Notes: generated by a model not told the origin, from the letters alone. A stretch of 64,000 nt of DNA from Thiothrix winogradskyi (GCF_021650935.1 NZ_CP091244.1:620001-684000), one strand, 5' to 3'. Counted from the stretch's first letter, positions 27,817 through 37,207 are shown. Numbers and translations are program-made.

Positions 27817-29661
27817 TCAAGCAGCCCCTTTCACTTTTACAGACCGCACCTCCCTGTCAAACTGCCTGACGTGCTTTTGGTACTTTTGGGTACGAATTTG
27901 CAAGGTGTGCAAGGCGTTTTGATAGTGTTTGAGTTGCGCCATCAGCTCAAGCATATTATCAATATCAGCACGTTGTAGCGTGGTGACTGGCGTTTTTGAG
28001 GGTTCGGGGGCGGGTTCAACCACCGTTTCGGATACGATTTCAACGACCGGTTCAGGGGCGGGGGCGGGGATGGGTTCAACTATCGGTTCAGACGACACCT
28101 CAATCACGGTATCTGCTGCGGTAAGCGCACTGCTTGATTCGACAATATCGTCGATTGCTGTGGCACTGCGGGTGTTTGCCAAGGTGGCGGTAAGTGCCGG
28201 GCTTAGGCTATTGAGCCATGCCAAATCAATATGCGGCGTATACACGTTGGCTTCGGTGAATTCAGGTGCTGGCTCTTTAGTTTCTACCGCCATTTCTGCC
28301 ACTGCCACGGGTTCGGGAATGATTGCCGGTTCAGGTGCGCTTATAGGCGTTGGGGTGATTAATTTCCCGAACGGCCCGGTGACTTTGACCGATTTTTGCG
28401 TGACTGTCAGCGGGATAATGCCTGTCAGCGCATCGGTCTCAGGCGGGAGTGCCGCATGGTATTGCATCAGGTGCACATTCGTTTGTTTCCACGCCACCGG
28501 CCAGTCGTATTTGAATTGGCGCTGGTAAGCTTCCCTCACCCACAGCGGCAGCCAGAAACACCGACCAGAAAGTTCCAGCAAACCCAATTCACGCAATTGC
28601 AGAATGGCTTGGTAACGCTTGCGTTGGCTCAGGCGGAGGAAACCTGCGATCAGGCTGGCGTAATTATCTTGCGGCGGGCGCTTGAAGATTGGGGGCAGTG
28701 ACCAATTGCGTTCCCTGCTGAGTAACGCTTCCAGCGTGTCCCAGTGAACCGGGCGGTACAATAGGCTCAGTAAATAGAGGATAGCTTCGGTGGGTTTGCC
28801 GTGCAATTCCGTGGCGTTGGCGACCAGAATACGGCGGGCTTGGCGACCGTCGGCTTGCTGATCCATCAAGACGGGGATTTGATCCATGCGTTGCCAATCG
28901 CCCGCGTGCCAGACGCTCAGATAGCCACCCAGCAAATTCAAGGTCAGCGGATTTTGCCCGTAATCAACGGCAATTTGCCGCAATTTGTCGGTATCCGCCT
29001 GCACGCCTTTGTAGCTTAAACATTCGGCGGCAGCATCCACGGATAATTTTTCCAGTGCGTGATGTTTTACACCGGTCTCATCGAAATTACCCTCCAACGG
29101 TTCGCGGCTAATGACGACGCACAGACCTGCATTTTGGGCAGCGAGGCGTTCCAGTAACACGTTCAGGCGCGGGTCGCCGACTTGGTTAGCGGCACTGCCT
29201 TTGGTGTATTGCAGGGTTTCCAAGCCATCCAGAATCAACAGGGTATGGTGCGCATTCACCAGTTTAGCCAAATACTCACCCTGTAATAAATTGGGGCAAC
29301 GGGTGGCAGCTTCCCCACCAAACCAGTGCAGGGCGTAGCGGAAAAACTCCTCGACTGGATCTTCTAACGGGCGAGTAAGGTCGGGGGGGTAAAATGACCA
29401 AAGAAATACCGTTTCGGCATCATGCCAGTGCTTCTTTTGCAGCGTGTGTAGCCATTTATGTATCAGCGCAGTTTTGCCAAGCCCGATTGCGCCATGCAGC
29501 AAAAATAGGTGTGACTGGCTGTCGACCCACGCCTGATTGAGCAAGCCAATTTCGTGAGTGCGCCCAAAGAGTACGGGCGTTGCAAACTGCTTAACGTAGT
29601 CTTCTGCCTCAGTATCGCGCTGCCCACAATGGTATTCGTCCCGGATAAAGATCCTGGTCAT
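27817..29661 (-). CDS. STAND-type ATPase with Pro/Glu-rich and coiled-coil C-terminus
   Basis: The 614-residue protein has an NB-ARC/NACHT-like nucleotide-binding core. An FGRTHEI motif precedes Walker A GAIGLGKT (about residues 57-64) and Walker B LLILDGLE (near 145). A sensor-like VISREPL and a GNPLTL-like QNPLTLNLLGG motif follow, then a winged-helix region. Residues about 440-560 are rich in Pro, Glu, Val and Ala, and the last 60 form a basic coiled coil. No enzymatic effector domain is visible. ATG at 29661 is chosen since GGGG lies 7-8 bases upstream; an ATG two codons earlier is too close to that site. It is a paralogue of the next gene. Confidence 0.75.
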   Translation of the reverse strand: MTRIFIRDEYHCGQRDTEAEDYVKQFATPVLFGRTHEIGLLNQAWVDSQSHLFLLHGAIGLGKTALIHKWLHTLQKKHWHDAETVFLWSFYPPDLTRPLEDPVEEFFRYALHWFGGEAATRCPNLLQGEYLAKLVNAHHTLLILDGLETLQYTKGSAANQVGDPRLNVLLERLAAQNAGLCVVISREPLEGNFDETGVKHHALEKLSVDAAAECLSYKGVQADTDKLRQIAVDYGQNPLTLNLLGGYLSVWHAGDWQRMDQIPVLMDQQADGRQARRILVANATELHGKPTEAILYLLSLLYRPVHWDTLEALLSRERNWSLPPIFKRPPQDNYASLIAGFLRLSQRKRYQAILQLRELGLLELSGRCFWLPLWVREAYQRQFKYDWPVAWKQTNVHLMQYHAALPPETDALTGIIPLTVTQKSVKVTGPFGKLITPTPISAPEPAIIPEPVAVAEMAVETKEPAPEFTEANVYTPHIDLAWLNSLSPALTATLANTRSATAIDDIVESSSALTAADTVIEVSSEPIVEPIPAPAPEPVVEIVSETVVEPAPEPSKTPVTTLQRADIDNMLELMAQLKHYQNALHTLQIRTQKYQKHVRQFDREVRSVKVKGAA

Positions 29662-29775
29662 TTGCATTTCCCCAATGCCTGTAAAACGTTCTTATGGGCT
29701 ACACGGTAGCAAATCACCCGCACTTGTCAAGCAGCCCGTCTGCCATTAAGTCCGCATTTCTGGCAGAAAGTTCAG

Positions 29776-31398
29776 TCAGGCACTCAGGCGTTTGACCGTG
29801 GGCTGTATACCCGCCATATGGCGGGCGCGTTGCAACAGGAATGCGGCTTCACGGACTCCACCGGTTAAGCGTAACAGGCGTGTCAGCAATTTCATGTTTT
29901 GCGCCATACTGGGTTGGTCGTGGCTGAGTTCCGCATACGCCACCCCGCGTCGGGCGCAATACATCGCGGCGGATAGATTGCCGAGAATCAAATGGTGTTC
30001 ACACAAATGATTCGCAATGATCGAGGCACGATACCAATGCTTTTGTACGGCGGATTTTTCCAGTTTGACACCGAGGGAACGGGTGGCTGTCACGGCTGCC
30101 TGCAAGTCGGAATGCCCTAATGCCAAATATTTAATCTGGCTACCGGGTAAGGTTGCGGTGTCAGGCGGCAGTACCGTCGCCAGTGTTTGCGTGCATTTTT
30201 CCAACAAACTTTGCAGGCGTTCGGGGATGCCGGGGAATCTGGCGCGTACCCGTTCACGGAAATACGTGCGTAACAGGCTGTGCACATCCAACGCGCCAGT
30301 ATCGGGGGCAGCAGTAATCAATTGCAAGTGGTACAGGCGGCGTTGCACGCGGGAAAATTCGCGGATACTGAGTTTGCTCAGTGGTGCCAGCGCTTGCAGG
30401 GTTTCATCGGGCTTTAACCAGCGCTGAAACCAAGGTTGCCGCTGACTTTGCAACAGCAGGAATAATTCTTTCTGCGTAACCGGGCGGTCTAATAAGGTAA
30501 TGAGGTAGAGCAATAATAGCTCTGGGGTTTTCCACAGCCATTGCTCGATTAGGGCGAGTACCCGCCTAGTTTGTAAGCCTTCGCGCTCTTTATCGCGCCA
30601 TGCCAAAATACTGTTCACTTCCTCAATACGCCCACCATTGGCAAGGTGTGACCCCAATAAGTTGAGGGTGAGCGCATGACCGCAAAAATCATGGGAAAGC
30701 TTGCGCAAGGTGGCAGGTACTAGCAGTACACCGCGTTGGCGCAATAACTCAGCACCTTCATCGTCACTGAAGTCCGGCAGCGTGTATTGGGTAAGGTGCA
30801 GTTGGAACAATTCACAGCTTGGCAATGGTTGGCGTGAAGCAATTACACATAAACCTGGATTATAAGCTGCAAGTAAATTAATGAAGACACCCAATGCGTG
30901 TGTCTGTAATGCTGGCAATTCCCCGCTTATTTCATCAGCATCAAAACTCACGGTAGAGAAATTATCCAAGACTACTAGCGTGCGTTCACGCTGAATCAGT
31001 TTCGCCAACAGGTTGACTCGCTCGAGGGGATGGGTGGGCAAGGTAAGATGACTGCCGAACCATTGCAGCGCGTGTCCGATGAATTCGTCAACCAATGCTG
31101 GCACATCCGCAACGTCGGTGACATCGGGGAATGACCAAGCATAAACCTTGTCAGCTCCACGCCAATCAGCCGCTTCCAGCCTGCTTAGCCAAGCTTGCAG
31201 CAGCGATGTTTTCCCCGTACCACCCAAGGCATTGAGTAGAAAAAAGCCGGTGTCTTCATCGTGCCATGCTTGATCCAACGCCAAGAGTTCGCGCTCGCGG
31301 GCGACGAATCCTTGAGCACTAGTTGGTAAATTAGCAACCGTGTGTTGCGCTTGTTGCGCTTGTTGATGCCGCCAAAAGGTGACAAATACCCCAATCAT
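29776..31398 (-). CDS. STAND-type ATPase with helical-repeat C-terminus
   Basis: The 540-residue protein shares its core plan with the neighbouring ATPase: FVARERELLALDQAW, Walker A ALGGTGKTS (residues 57-65), Walker B LVVLDNFS, VIASRQPL and ALTLNLLGSHL. A winged-helix segment follows. The last ~130 residues are helical, with ARRGVAYAEL- and LLQRARHMA-like pairs that resemble TPR repeats. STAND proteins act as ligand-triggered switches in regulation, cell death or phage defence; the trigger and output here are unknown. GGTGGG about 8 bases upstream supports the start. Confidence 0.75.
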   Translation of the reverse strand: MIGVFVTFWRHQQAQQAQHTVANLPTSAQGFVARERELLALDQAWHDEDTGFFLLNALGGTGKTSLLQAWLSRLEAADWRGADKVYAWSFPDVTDVADVPALVDEFIGHALQWFGSHLTLPTHPLERVNLLAKLIQRERTLVVLDNFSTVSFDADEISGELPALQTHALGVFINLLAAYNPGLCVIASRQPLPSCELFQLHLTQYTLPDFSDDEGAELLRQRGVLLVPATLRKLSHDFCGHALTLNLLGSHLANGGRIEEVNSILAWRDKEREGLQTRRVLALIEQWLWKTPELLLLYLITLLDRPVTQKELFLLLQSQRQPWFQRWLKPDETLQALAPLSKLSIREFSRVQRRLYHLQLITAAPDTGALDVHSLLRTYFRERVRARFPGIPERLQSLLEKCTQTLATVLPPDTATLPGSQIKYLALGHSDLQAAVTATRSLGVKLEKSAVQKHWYRASIIANHLCEHHLILGNLSAAMYCARRGVAYAELSHDQPSMAQNMKLLTRLLRLTGGVREAAFLLQRARHMAGIQPTVKRLSA

Positions 31399-31508
31399 CT
31401 TGCTTGCCCACCTGATAAATAGGTCGAATATTGTTATTTATTAGCTAATCAGCTTATCAAGTAAAATAGATTTTTTTAATTAAATTGGACTTATGGTATA
31501 TAAGTGCT

Positions 31509-31868
31509 TTATTTTCCCGCACTCAATTGCTCGGCAGAGGGATCCGGGGTTTCGACCAGCTCATTTTGTACCAATTGTTCAGGACTATTATTCACCGGTG
31601 GGACCGCCGCTGCCGTGCTTTCAGTGCTTGTTTCATCAGCAGCGAGGGGCAAGTCTTCCTGCATACTATCGGTTAAATCGCTCATATTGCTCAGGCATTC
31701 TTGCAGGTAAGCGGCTTTTTTGCTGGCACTGATGCCGTCTTCTTCCGCATAGGTGTTACACAGTTCGGTAAGTGCCGCATTGTTGTTTTCAGGCGCACTG
31801 TCTTCTGCATGGATAAGGGGGCTGGTGCCTATGCCGATCAGGGTCAGCAGGATGAGTGGATATTTCAT
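31509..31868 (-). CDS. Small secreted protein of unknown function
   Basis: The 119-residue protein has a signal peptide (MKYPLILLTLIGIGTSPLIHA) and a short mature chain with two Cys (ELCNTY and LQECLS), suggesting a disulfide. The C-terminal half is acidic and rich in Ser, Thr, Pro and Glu. The two-Cys segment NTYAEEDG-(x)-LQECL resembles small periplasmic proteins of unknown role. ATG at 31868 is chosen because it begins the signal peptide; the open frame extends 14 codons further. It starts 5 bases past the stop of the HMA-domain gene, suggesting one transcript. Confidence 0.6.
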   Translation of the reverse strand: MKYPLILLTLIGIGTSPLIHAEDSAPENNNAALTELCNTYAEEDGISASKKAAYLQECLSNMSDLTDSMQEDLPLAADETSTESTAAAVPPVNNSPEQLVQNELVETPDPSAEQLSAGK

Positions 31869-31872
31869 GGGG

Positions 31873-32160
31873 TTAACCTTTTTTGGGCATGTCAATCCGC
31901 CCAATCGCACAACTGACGACTGAGCGGGCTTTTTCTTTCAGGGATGCCAAGCCTTCGACAGAACCGCGTTCTGGATAGCCAAGACCAAACAGCGTTTGCA
32001 CCGCAACGTCACGCACGGCTTCCGTGCTGTGCAAGGTGACAACCTGATGTTCTATATCGACATCAACCGCCTGGATTTGTTCATTTTCCATTAATTTTTT
32101 GGAAATGGTATTGGCACAACCACCACAGCGGATATTTTCAACTTCGATACGGGTTTCCAT
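31873..32160 (-). CDS. Heavy-metal-associated (HMA) domain protein, CopZ-like
   Basis: The 95-residue protein has the ferredoxin-like HMA fold with metal-binding Cys12 and Cys15 in RCGGCANTI. Residues 1-65 form the domain; about 30 basic residues follow. Such proteins carry Cu+ or related metals to P-type ATPases. No ATPase is adjacent. GGGAG lies 9 bases before the ATG at 32160; an ATG three codons earlier overlaps that site and is unlikely to be used. Confidence 0.8.
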   Translation of the reverse strand: METRIEVENIRCGGCANTISKKLMENEQIQAVDVDIEHQVVTLHSTEAVRDVAVQTLFGLGYPERGSVEGLASLKEKARSVVSCAIGRIDMPKKG

Positions 32161-32232
32161 GACACTCATCTCCCTTAGTATTGATTAAGCTAGGAATATT
32201 AATATGGAGTCAAGCGCCGCAAAATACAAGGT

Positions 32233-32580
32233 TTAGCCGATTTTCAGACCGACAAAAAATCCAGCCACTGCGCTTACGCCCTTGCTGGTGATGTGCGAGA
32301 GGCGTTCGACGAGGAAACCACCGGATTGTTTGACCATGCCAGTTGCGGCATTTGCGGCACTTTGCAGCTTTTCATCCGTCATTTCGGTAATGCCGTAATA
32401 CTCGGTGACGAACAGCAACACAATCGCGGCTCCGCCAAGAAATAAGGCGAGGCGCAGCATTTTTTTAGCGAAATAACCAACTGCCAGACCGATGACAAAA
32501 GGTGCTCCTACGTTCCCTAACAGGAAAGCGGAGGAGAGAATATCAGTGCTTGGCGCTGTAGTGAGAGAATAATCGTTCAT
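32233..32580 (-). CDS. FUN14 family membrane protein
   Basis: The 115-residue protein has the FUN14 pattern: GAPFVIGLAVGYFAKKMLRLALFLGG, a following hydrophobic segment, and a C-terminal VSAVAGFFVGLKIG. Two to three membrane segments are likely. In eukaryotes FUN14 proteins are mitochondrial outer-membrane receptors; the bacterial role is unknown. It is upstream of the HMA-domain gene on the same strand with about 70 bases between them. Confidence 0.82.
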   Translation of the reverse strand: MNDYSLTTAPSTDILSSAFLLGNVGAPFVIGLAVGYFAKKMLRLALFLGGAAIVLLFVTEYYGITEMTDEKLQSAANAATGMVKQSGGFLVERLSHITSKGVSAVAGFFVGLKIG

Positions 32581-32686
32581 TATTTGCCCTTTGATAGACC
32601 GTTTAGATCATTGGAGTTTTATTTGTAAATAGAGTTCTGCTAAATTTATCACTAATCATAAAAAATAACATGGATAGCCATCAAGC

Positions 32687-33964
32687 ATGAAGTATTCCAT
32701 CGGTTTGGCGTGTCTGCTGCTGTGTCTGGCAATGCCGATTCACGCGACACAAATCATCCAGCCTTCCACGGCGGCTATCACTGTTAGCAGCGGTAGTGTA
32801 ATCGTTTTTAAGCCGGTTTACACCGTGGCAACCCCGGATAATGGTGCGGAAACCGGGCTGGGTTTACGGGTGCATTTTAATGCCAATGCCTTGCAATTCA
32901 AGGGCATGAATAACGCTTTCGCTTACGGTCTCCAGCCAGTTGGGGAAGTGAGCGTGGATAGCGCCAATCTGGATGCGGATGCCAGTACCGATCGCTATCT
33001 CACGCTGGCATGGGTGGATGTGACCGCGCAATGGCCGGGAGCCGATGCATTGCCGTTAACCTTGGGTGAAGTGGCGTTTGAACTGCTGCCGGGGTTTGCC
33101 GGTACGACGTACATCCGCACTAGTGCCAGTGATACGGCGGATGGCCTAGCTTTGCAAAGCACCCCGATGAAAGTGACGGTTGAAGCGCTCGCGGAGCCGG
33201 TAACACTCAAACTGCGCGGGCTGTTACAAGGTGCTTACGTCAGTACCGAGGGACGGATGCGGGATAGCTTGCGGGCAAGCGGTTTGGTTCCACTGGCGCA
33301 GCCTTACGCGGCATGGGGGCATACAAGCACTGAAACCACGACCACAAGCTTGCTGGCAACCACGGGTGATGATGCCCCCGTCGATTGGGTTTTGGTGGAA
33401 TTACGCTCTCAACAGTCGCCGTACACCCGTCTTGCCAGCCAAGCAGCGTTATTGCAGCGTGATGGCGATATTGTCGATGCCCTGACCGGAAGCCCTACCC
33501 TGAGCTTTAAGGTTGCACCGGGAGATTATTATGTGGCTTTGCGTCACCGTAATCATTTGGGGGTAATGAGTGCCGCGCCACTGAAACTGACTGCCAGCCC
33601 CGGCACACTCGATTTTACCCACAGCACCACGCCGGTTTACGGCAATGATGTGCGTATTTCACAAAGCCCGGTGCAGCTATTGCCAACGGGCGATGCCAAT
33701 GCGGATTTCAAGTTGATTGCCGATGGCCCCAATAACGATAAAAACACGGTGTTGGGTGTCATCCTTGCCAGCCCGGAAAATACCGGAGCGCATACCAATT
33801 TTCAGTTGCCGGGCTATCGGGCAACTGACATGAATCTGGATGGTAAAACCCTGTACGTCGGCCCGGATAATGATGTGAATGCCTTATTGGGCAATATTTT
33901 ATTAGCACCAGGCAATAGTACTAATAGCATGAATTACATGCTGCCCAGCAGTTTGCCGCAATAA
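32687..33964 (+). CDS. Secreted cohesin-like protein with dockerin-like calcium repeats
   Basis: The 425-residue protein has a signal peptide (about residues 1-20, ending IHA). Residues about 25-165 resemble a cohesin-type beta-sandwich (GLGLRVHFNANALQF, LGEVAFELLPG). The last ~90 residues hold two Asp-rich segments, GDANADFKLIADGPNNDKN and DMNLDGKTLYVGPDNDVN, each followed by a short helix, like dockerin or EF-hand loops common in secreted multi-domain proteins. It is probably an exported binding or scaffold protein. It ends 11 bases before the protease gene, so both are likely co-transcribed. Confidence 0.65.
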   Translation: MKYSIGLACLLLCLAMPIHATQIIQPSTAAITVSSGSVIVFKPVYTVATPDNGAETGLGLRVHFNANALQFKGMNNAFAYGLQPVGEVSVDSANLDADASTDRYLTLAWVDVTAQWPGADALPLTLGEVAFELLPGFAGTTYIRTSASDTADGLALQSTPMKVTVEALAEPVTLKLRGLLQGAYVSTEGRMRDSLRASGLVPLAQPYAAWGHTSTETTTTSLLATTGDDAPVDWVLVELRSQQSPYTRLASQAALLQRDGDIVDALTGSPTLSFKVAPGDYYVALRHRNHLGVMSAAPLKLTASPGTLDFTHSTTPVYGNDVRISQSPVQLLPTGDANADFKLIADGPNNDKNTVLGVILASPENTGAHTNFQLPGYRATDMNLDGKTLYVGPDNDVNALLGNILLAPGNSTNSMNYMLPSSLPQ

Positions 33965-33975
33965 GGTCATTGATA

Positions 33976-35745
33976 ATGAAAACGCTAACTCTTACGTGTT
34001 TATTACTGGCCTTGGCGCACAGCGTGCAGGCAAACCCGAATGTACCAACCCCGGAGGTGAGCCGCGCTGAACCAGAAGTTTTTCGTGGTGAAACGGCAAC
34101 TGAAGCGGTGACATTACGCTTGCCGGTGTTACCACCGGTGGCAGCACGCGGATCCAGTACGCGCAGCGCCGCGCTGACGTCTAATGCAGTAAGTTTACCG
34201 GCGCTGCAAGCGGATGAGATTCAGTTGTTGCAAAATACACAAGGCGTGAAAGCGTACCGCGTCGGGGTGGGACGTGAGTTACCCACTAACGTCAGTCAAG
34301 CGATAGATCTGAATACTTGGCAGTGGACAACGGTTAGTGGTGGCAAGGTAGCGCATTTCAGCGTGACCTCCAGTGGCGCTATGCGGGTACGGGCGCAGGT
34401 ACAGCTTGGAACATTCCCGGCGGGTGCGGAGCTGCGTTTTTATGCTCCCGCCAAACCGGATCAGGTGTTCGGACCTTATACCGACGCGCACAGCCTTAGC
34501 TGGTCGCCAACGGTGGAGGGCGATACTTTGGGCATGGAGGTCTTTCTGCCCACCGGTGTAACGCCGCAACAGGTGGAACTGGCGCTGCCGCAACTTTCGC
34601 ATTTGGTGGTTGACCCTGCCAGCAGCCAACTGAAAAACAGTATTTTTAAGGAAGACTATGCCAGTTGCCAGCAGGATATTGCCTGTGCCAGCCCTGCTTG
34701 GCAGGAAACCGGCAAAGCCGTGGCGCGTTATGTCTTCACCGACACCAATGGCTTGAGTTATATGTGTTCCGGGACGGTATTGGCGGATAACGATGTTTAT
34801 ACACAAATACCGTATTTTTTCACCGCCGCGCATTGCGTTAATAATCAACAAGCCGCCAGCACAATGGATATGTTTTGGTTGTATGCGAACACCACTTGTG
34901 GCGGTACTAACAATAGCTTCACGCAAACCATTGGTGGCGCACAATTGTTGATGAGCAAAACAGCGTTGGATACGACATTCGTGCGGCTGAATAAGAACCC
35001 ACCCGCTGGGGTGCTAATGTCGGGGTGGACGAACACCCCATTAAGCAAAAACCAAGCTGTCACGGGTATTCATCATGGTTTGGGTAGCCCGAAAAAGTAC
35101 GCGATGGGCAATTTCCAATGGCGAATACGCATAGAAGCCCTCAACGATGGTGGTTATTCAGTCATGCCCGATGATAATGGCGATTTTTCCAACGTTTTGT
35201 GGCACACCGGCATTACCGCTCCGGGGAGCAGTGGGTCGGGTATTTGGGTGGAACAGGGCGGCAAGCATTACCTCAACGGTTCCTTGCTGGGTGGTTCATC
35301 GAGCTGCACGTCCCCCGATGCGCCGGATGAGTACAGCCGTTTTGAGCGCACTTGGCCTTTCATTAGCCATTGGTTAGGGGCAAGCGGAACGCCACCGTCG
35401 TTGCGCTTGCGTCATGCCACTATTCCTGCAACCGTTTTGGTGGAAGGGGTGATCGTCGCCCGTTATTTGCAAGGGGTACGCGGTGCGGCATTAGTGGAGG
35501 GTGTCACCAGCCATACGCTGAACCTTACGACCTTGGAAACGCAATTAGCCGCCGTGCAGCAGGTAATGGATATTGATGCTGACGGACAGCAGCAGGCTGA
35601 TAAGGACGCACGCTTGCTGATGCGTTATTTATTGGGCTTGCGTAATGCGGCACTGATTCAGGGAATAAATTTAAGCAGTTCAGGGCGAAAAACAGCGGGC
35701 AGTATCACGACTTATATTGAGTCCATTTTGAATCCGGTTCAGTAA
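33976..35745 (+). CDS. Secreted trypsin-like serine protease with dockerin-like tail
   Basis: The 589-residue protein has a signal peptide (MKTLTLTCLLLALAHSVQA), a pro-region of about 200 residues, and a chymotrypsin-fold domain resembling lysyl endopeptidases. The triad is His286 (FTAAHC), Asp332 (ALDTTF) and Ser419 (APGSSGSG). After the protease, residues ~475-560 hold helices and an Asp-rich loop (DIDADGQQQADKDARLLM), similar to the tail of the preceding protein. ATG at 33976 has AAGG 9 bases upstream. The pair may assemble at the cell surface, which is inference. Confidence 0.82.
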   Translation: MKTLTLTCLLLALAHSVQANPNVPTPEVSRAEPEVFRGETATEAVTLRLPVLPPVAARGSSTRSAALTSNAVSLPALQADEIQLLQNTQGVKAYRVGVGRELPTNVSQAIDLNTWQWTTVSGGKVAHFSVTSSGAMRVRAQVQLGTFPAGAELRFYAPAKPDQVFGPYTDAHSLSWSPTVEGDTLGMEVFLPTGVTPQQVELALPQLSHLVVDPASSQLKNSIFKEDYASCQQDIACASPAWQETGKAVARYVFTDTNGLSYMCSGTVLADNDVYTQIPYFFTAAHCVNNQQAASTMDMFWLYANTTCGGTNNSFTQTIGGAQLLMSKTALDTTFVRLNKNPPAGVLMSGWTNTPLSKNQAVTGIHHGLGSPKKYAMGNFQWRIRIEALNDGGYSVMPDDNGDFSNVLWHTGITAPGSSGSGIWVEQGGKHYLNGSLLGGSSSCTSPDAPDEYSRFERTWPFISHWLGASGTPPSLRLRHATIPATVLVEGVIVARYLQGVRGAALVEGVTSHTLNLTTLETQLAAVQQVMDIDADGQQQADKDARLLMRYLLGLRNAALIQGINLSSSGRKTAGSITTYIESILNPVQ

Positions 35746-35748
35746 GCC

Positions 35749-35870
35749 AAAAAAAACCCGGTCATATTGACCGGGTTGACCGCTCAGACCATGCACAACC
35801 TAGCAATACTGTGCATGGCAACTACCCTCACTAGCGGTTTCAAAAACGAAATCATTCAGCAAATTTGCGT
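35749..35870 (-). ncRNA. Candidate small RNA with nested stems and an intrinsic terminator
   Basis: Read on the minus strand, an outer stem ACCGCT/AGCGGT (35838-35833 with 35784-35779) encloses a perfect 9-bp hairpin CCATGCACA/TGTGCATGG (35818-35810 with 35797-35789). A 10-bp terminator hairpin, AACCCGGTCA/TGACCGGGTT (35777-35755), follows and runs into eight T. Both neighbours are plus-strand genes, so no minus-strand gene explains the terminator. A TTGACA at 35905-35900 with CACATT 17 bases later gives a start near 35870. No known family was recognised. Confidence 0.6.
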
Positions 35871-35876
35871 TTTATC

Positions 35877-35905
35877 AATGTGCAGAAAAACCGTGGCAAT
35901 GTCAA
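35877..35905 (-). promoter_or_regulatory. Possible promoter of the minus-strand small RNA
   Basis: A perfect -35 box TTGACA (35905-35900) is followed after 17 bases by a weak -10 CACATT (35882-35877). The start would fall near 35870, about 120 bases before the terminator T-run. Confidence 0.4.
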
Positions 35906-36063
35906 CAAGTAGTTGATATTGTAAATATTCTTAAGTACTAACGTTGCAGTGCATCAAAGCCAACAGAATTGCTGTGTTTTTATGGGTATGCCGGTATTCC
36001 AAGGTATGGTTGCGCAGATGTTTGCCGTACAATCTCCGCTGTTTTAGTTGAAGCGCACCACTT

Positions 36064-37206
36064 ATGTTTGATTATATTGATAATGCTGAAAAGTTAACTG
36101 ACCTGCTGGCACGGCTGGATTCTGCCGAATGGATTACCTTGGATACGGAATTCATTCGGGAAAAAACCTATTACCCGCGTTTGTGTTTGATCCAGATTGC
36201 CAGTGCTGACACCTTGGCGTGTATTGACCCGCTGGCGCTTAGTGATTTGCAACCGTTTCTGGACTGGCTTAACCAGCCACAGCGTTTGAAAGTCCTGCAC
36301 GCTGCCTGGCAAGATATGGAAATTTTCCACCATTTAGGCGGGGGCAACGTACCTGCACCGCTGTTTGATACCCAAGTCGCGGCTGCCGTATTGGGCATGG
36401 GCGACCAATTGGGGTATGCACGTTTGGTCGAAGCCTTGCTGGGTTTGTCGCTGGATAAATCGCAGTCACGTACCGATTGGTCACGCCGCCCCCTGACAAA
36501 GGCGCAACTGGAATACGCCATTGACGATGTGCGCCATTTGCGTGATGTCTACCTACACTTGCGTGAACAACTGGAGCAGTTGGGGCGGATGCGCTGGCTG
36601 GAAAAACCGTTCCAGAAACTGGCAGATCCGGCTACGTATGCGGTTGACCCGCAGACGGTGTGGGAGCGGGTCAAAGGCTTGCAAATCCTCAAGCCACAGC
36701 AACTGGCCATTTTGCGTGAATTAGCCGCATGGCGTGAACAGCGGGCGTTACTCAAAGATATTCCCCGGCGTTGGATCTTGTCCGACGAAATCTTGCTGGA
36801 TATGGCACGGATGCAACCGGATAGCCCAGCAGCACTGCGCCAGATTCGCGGCTTGAGCGATGAACAGATTGAACGCGGTGCGGGGGAATGGCTGGCGTGT
36901 ATTGCACGTGGCAAAGCCGTACCCAAAAATGAATGCCCGACCTTACCGCGTCGCCGCAAACTGGATGCGGAGATGAGCGTGGTTGCCGATGTGCTCACCG
37001 CACTGCTCAATCAGGTGGCACACGAAAACGGCATTTCGGCGCAAATGATTGCGACCCGCCAACAGCTTGAGAAAATGCTGGAGGAAGGGCGTACCACCCT
37101 GTCTGACGACTGGCGTGGTGCTTTGGTGAATGACTTGTTTACCGCCGTATTGGCGGGCAATGCCAGCCTGCGGGTGCGTGATCAGCAATTAATAGTGGAA
37201 GTCTGA
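36064..37206 (+). CDS. rnd: Ribonuclease D
   Basis: The 380-residue protein has the DEDDy 3'-5' exonuclease domain: LDTEF (Asp27, Glu29), HAAWQDMEIF, and YAIDDVRHL with the catalytic Tyr and Asp. HRDC-like helical domains follow (about 205-290 and beyond), typical of RNase D. The enzyme trims the 3' ends of tRNA precursors and other small RNAs. It is convergent with the PP-loop gene and only 1 base separates the two stops. Confidence 0.93.
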   Translation: MFDYIDNAEKLTDLLARLDSAEWITLDTEFIREKTYYPRLCLIQIASADTLACIDPLALSDLQPFLDWLNQPQRLKVLHAAWQDMEIFHHLGGGNVPAPLFDTQVAAAVLGMGDQLGYARLVEALLGLSLDKSQSRTDWSRRPLTKAQLEYAIDDVRHLRDVYLHLREQLEQLGRMRWLEKPFQKLADPATYAVDPQTVWERVKGLQILKPQQLAILRELAAWREQRALLKDIPRRWILSDEILLDMARMQPDSPAALRQIRGLSDEQIERGAGEWLACIARGKAVPKNECPTLPRRRKLDAEMSVVADVLTALLNQVAHENGISAQMIATRQQLEKMLEEGRTTLSDDWRGALVNDLFTAVLAGNASLRVRDQQLIVEV

Positions 37207-37207
37207 T

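Noticed and set aside
35755..35777. Terminator of the plus-strand serine protease gene
   Set aside because: The hairpin is preceded by A and not followed by T on plus; the T-run is on the minus strand, so it mainly serves a minus-strand transcript.
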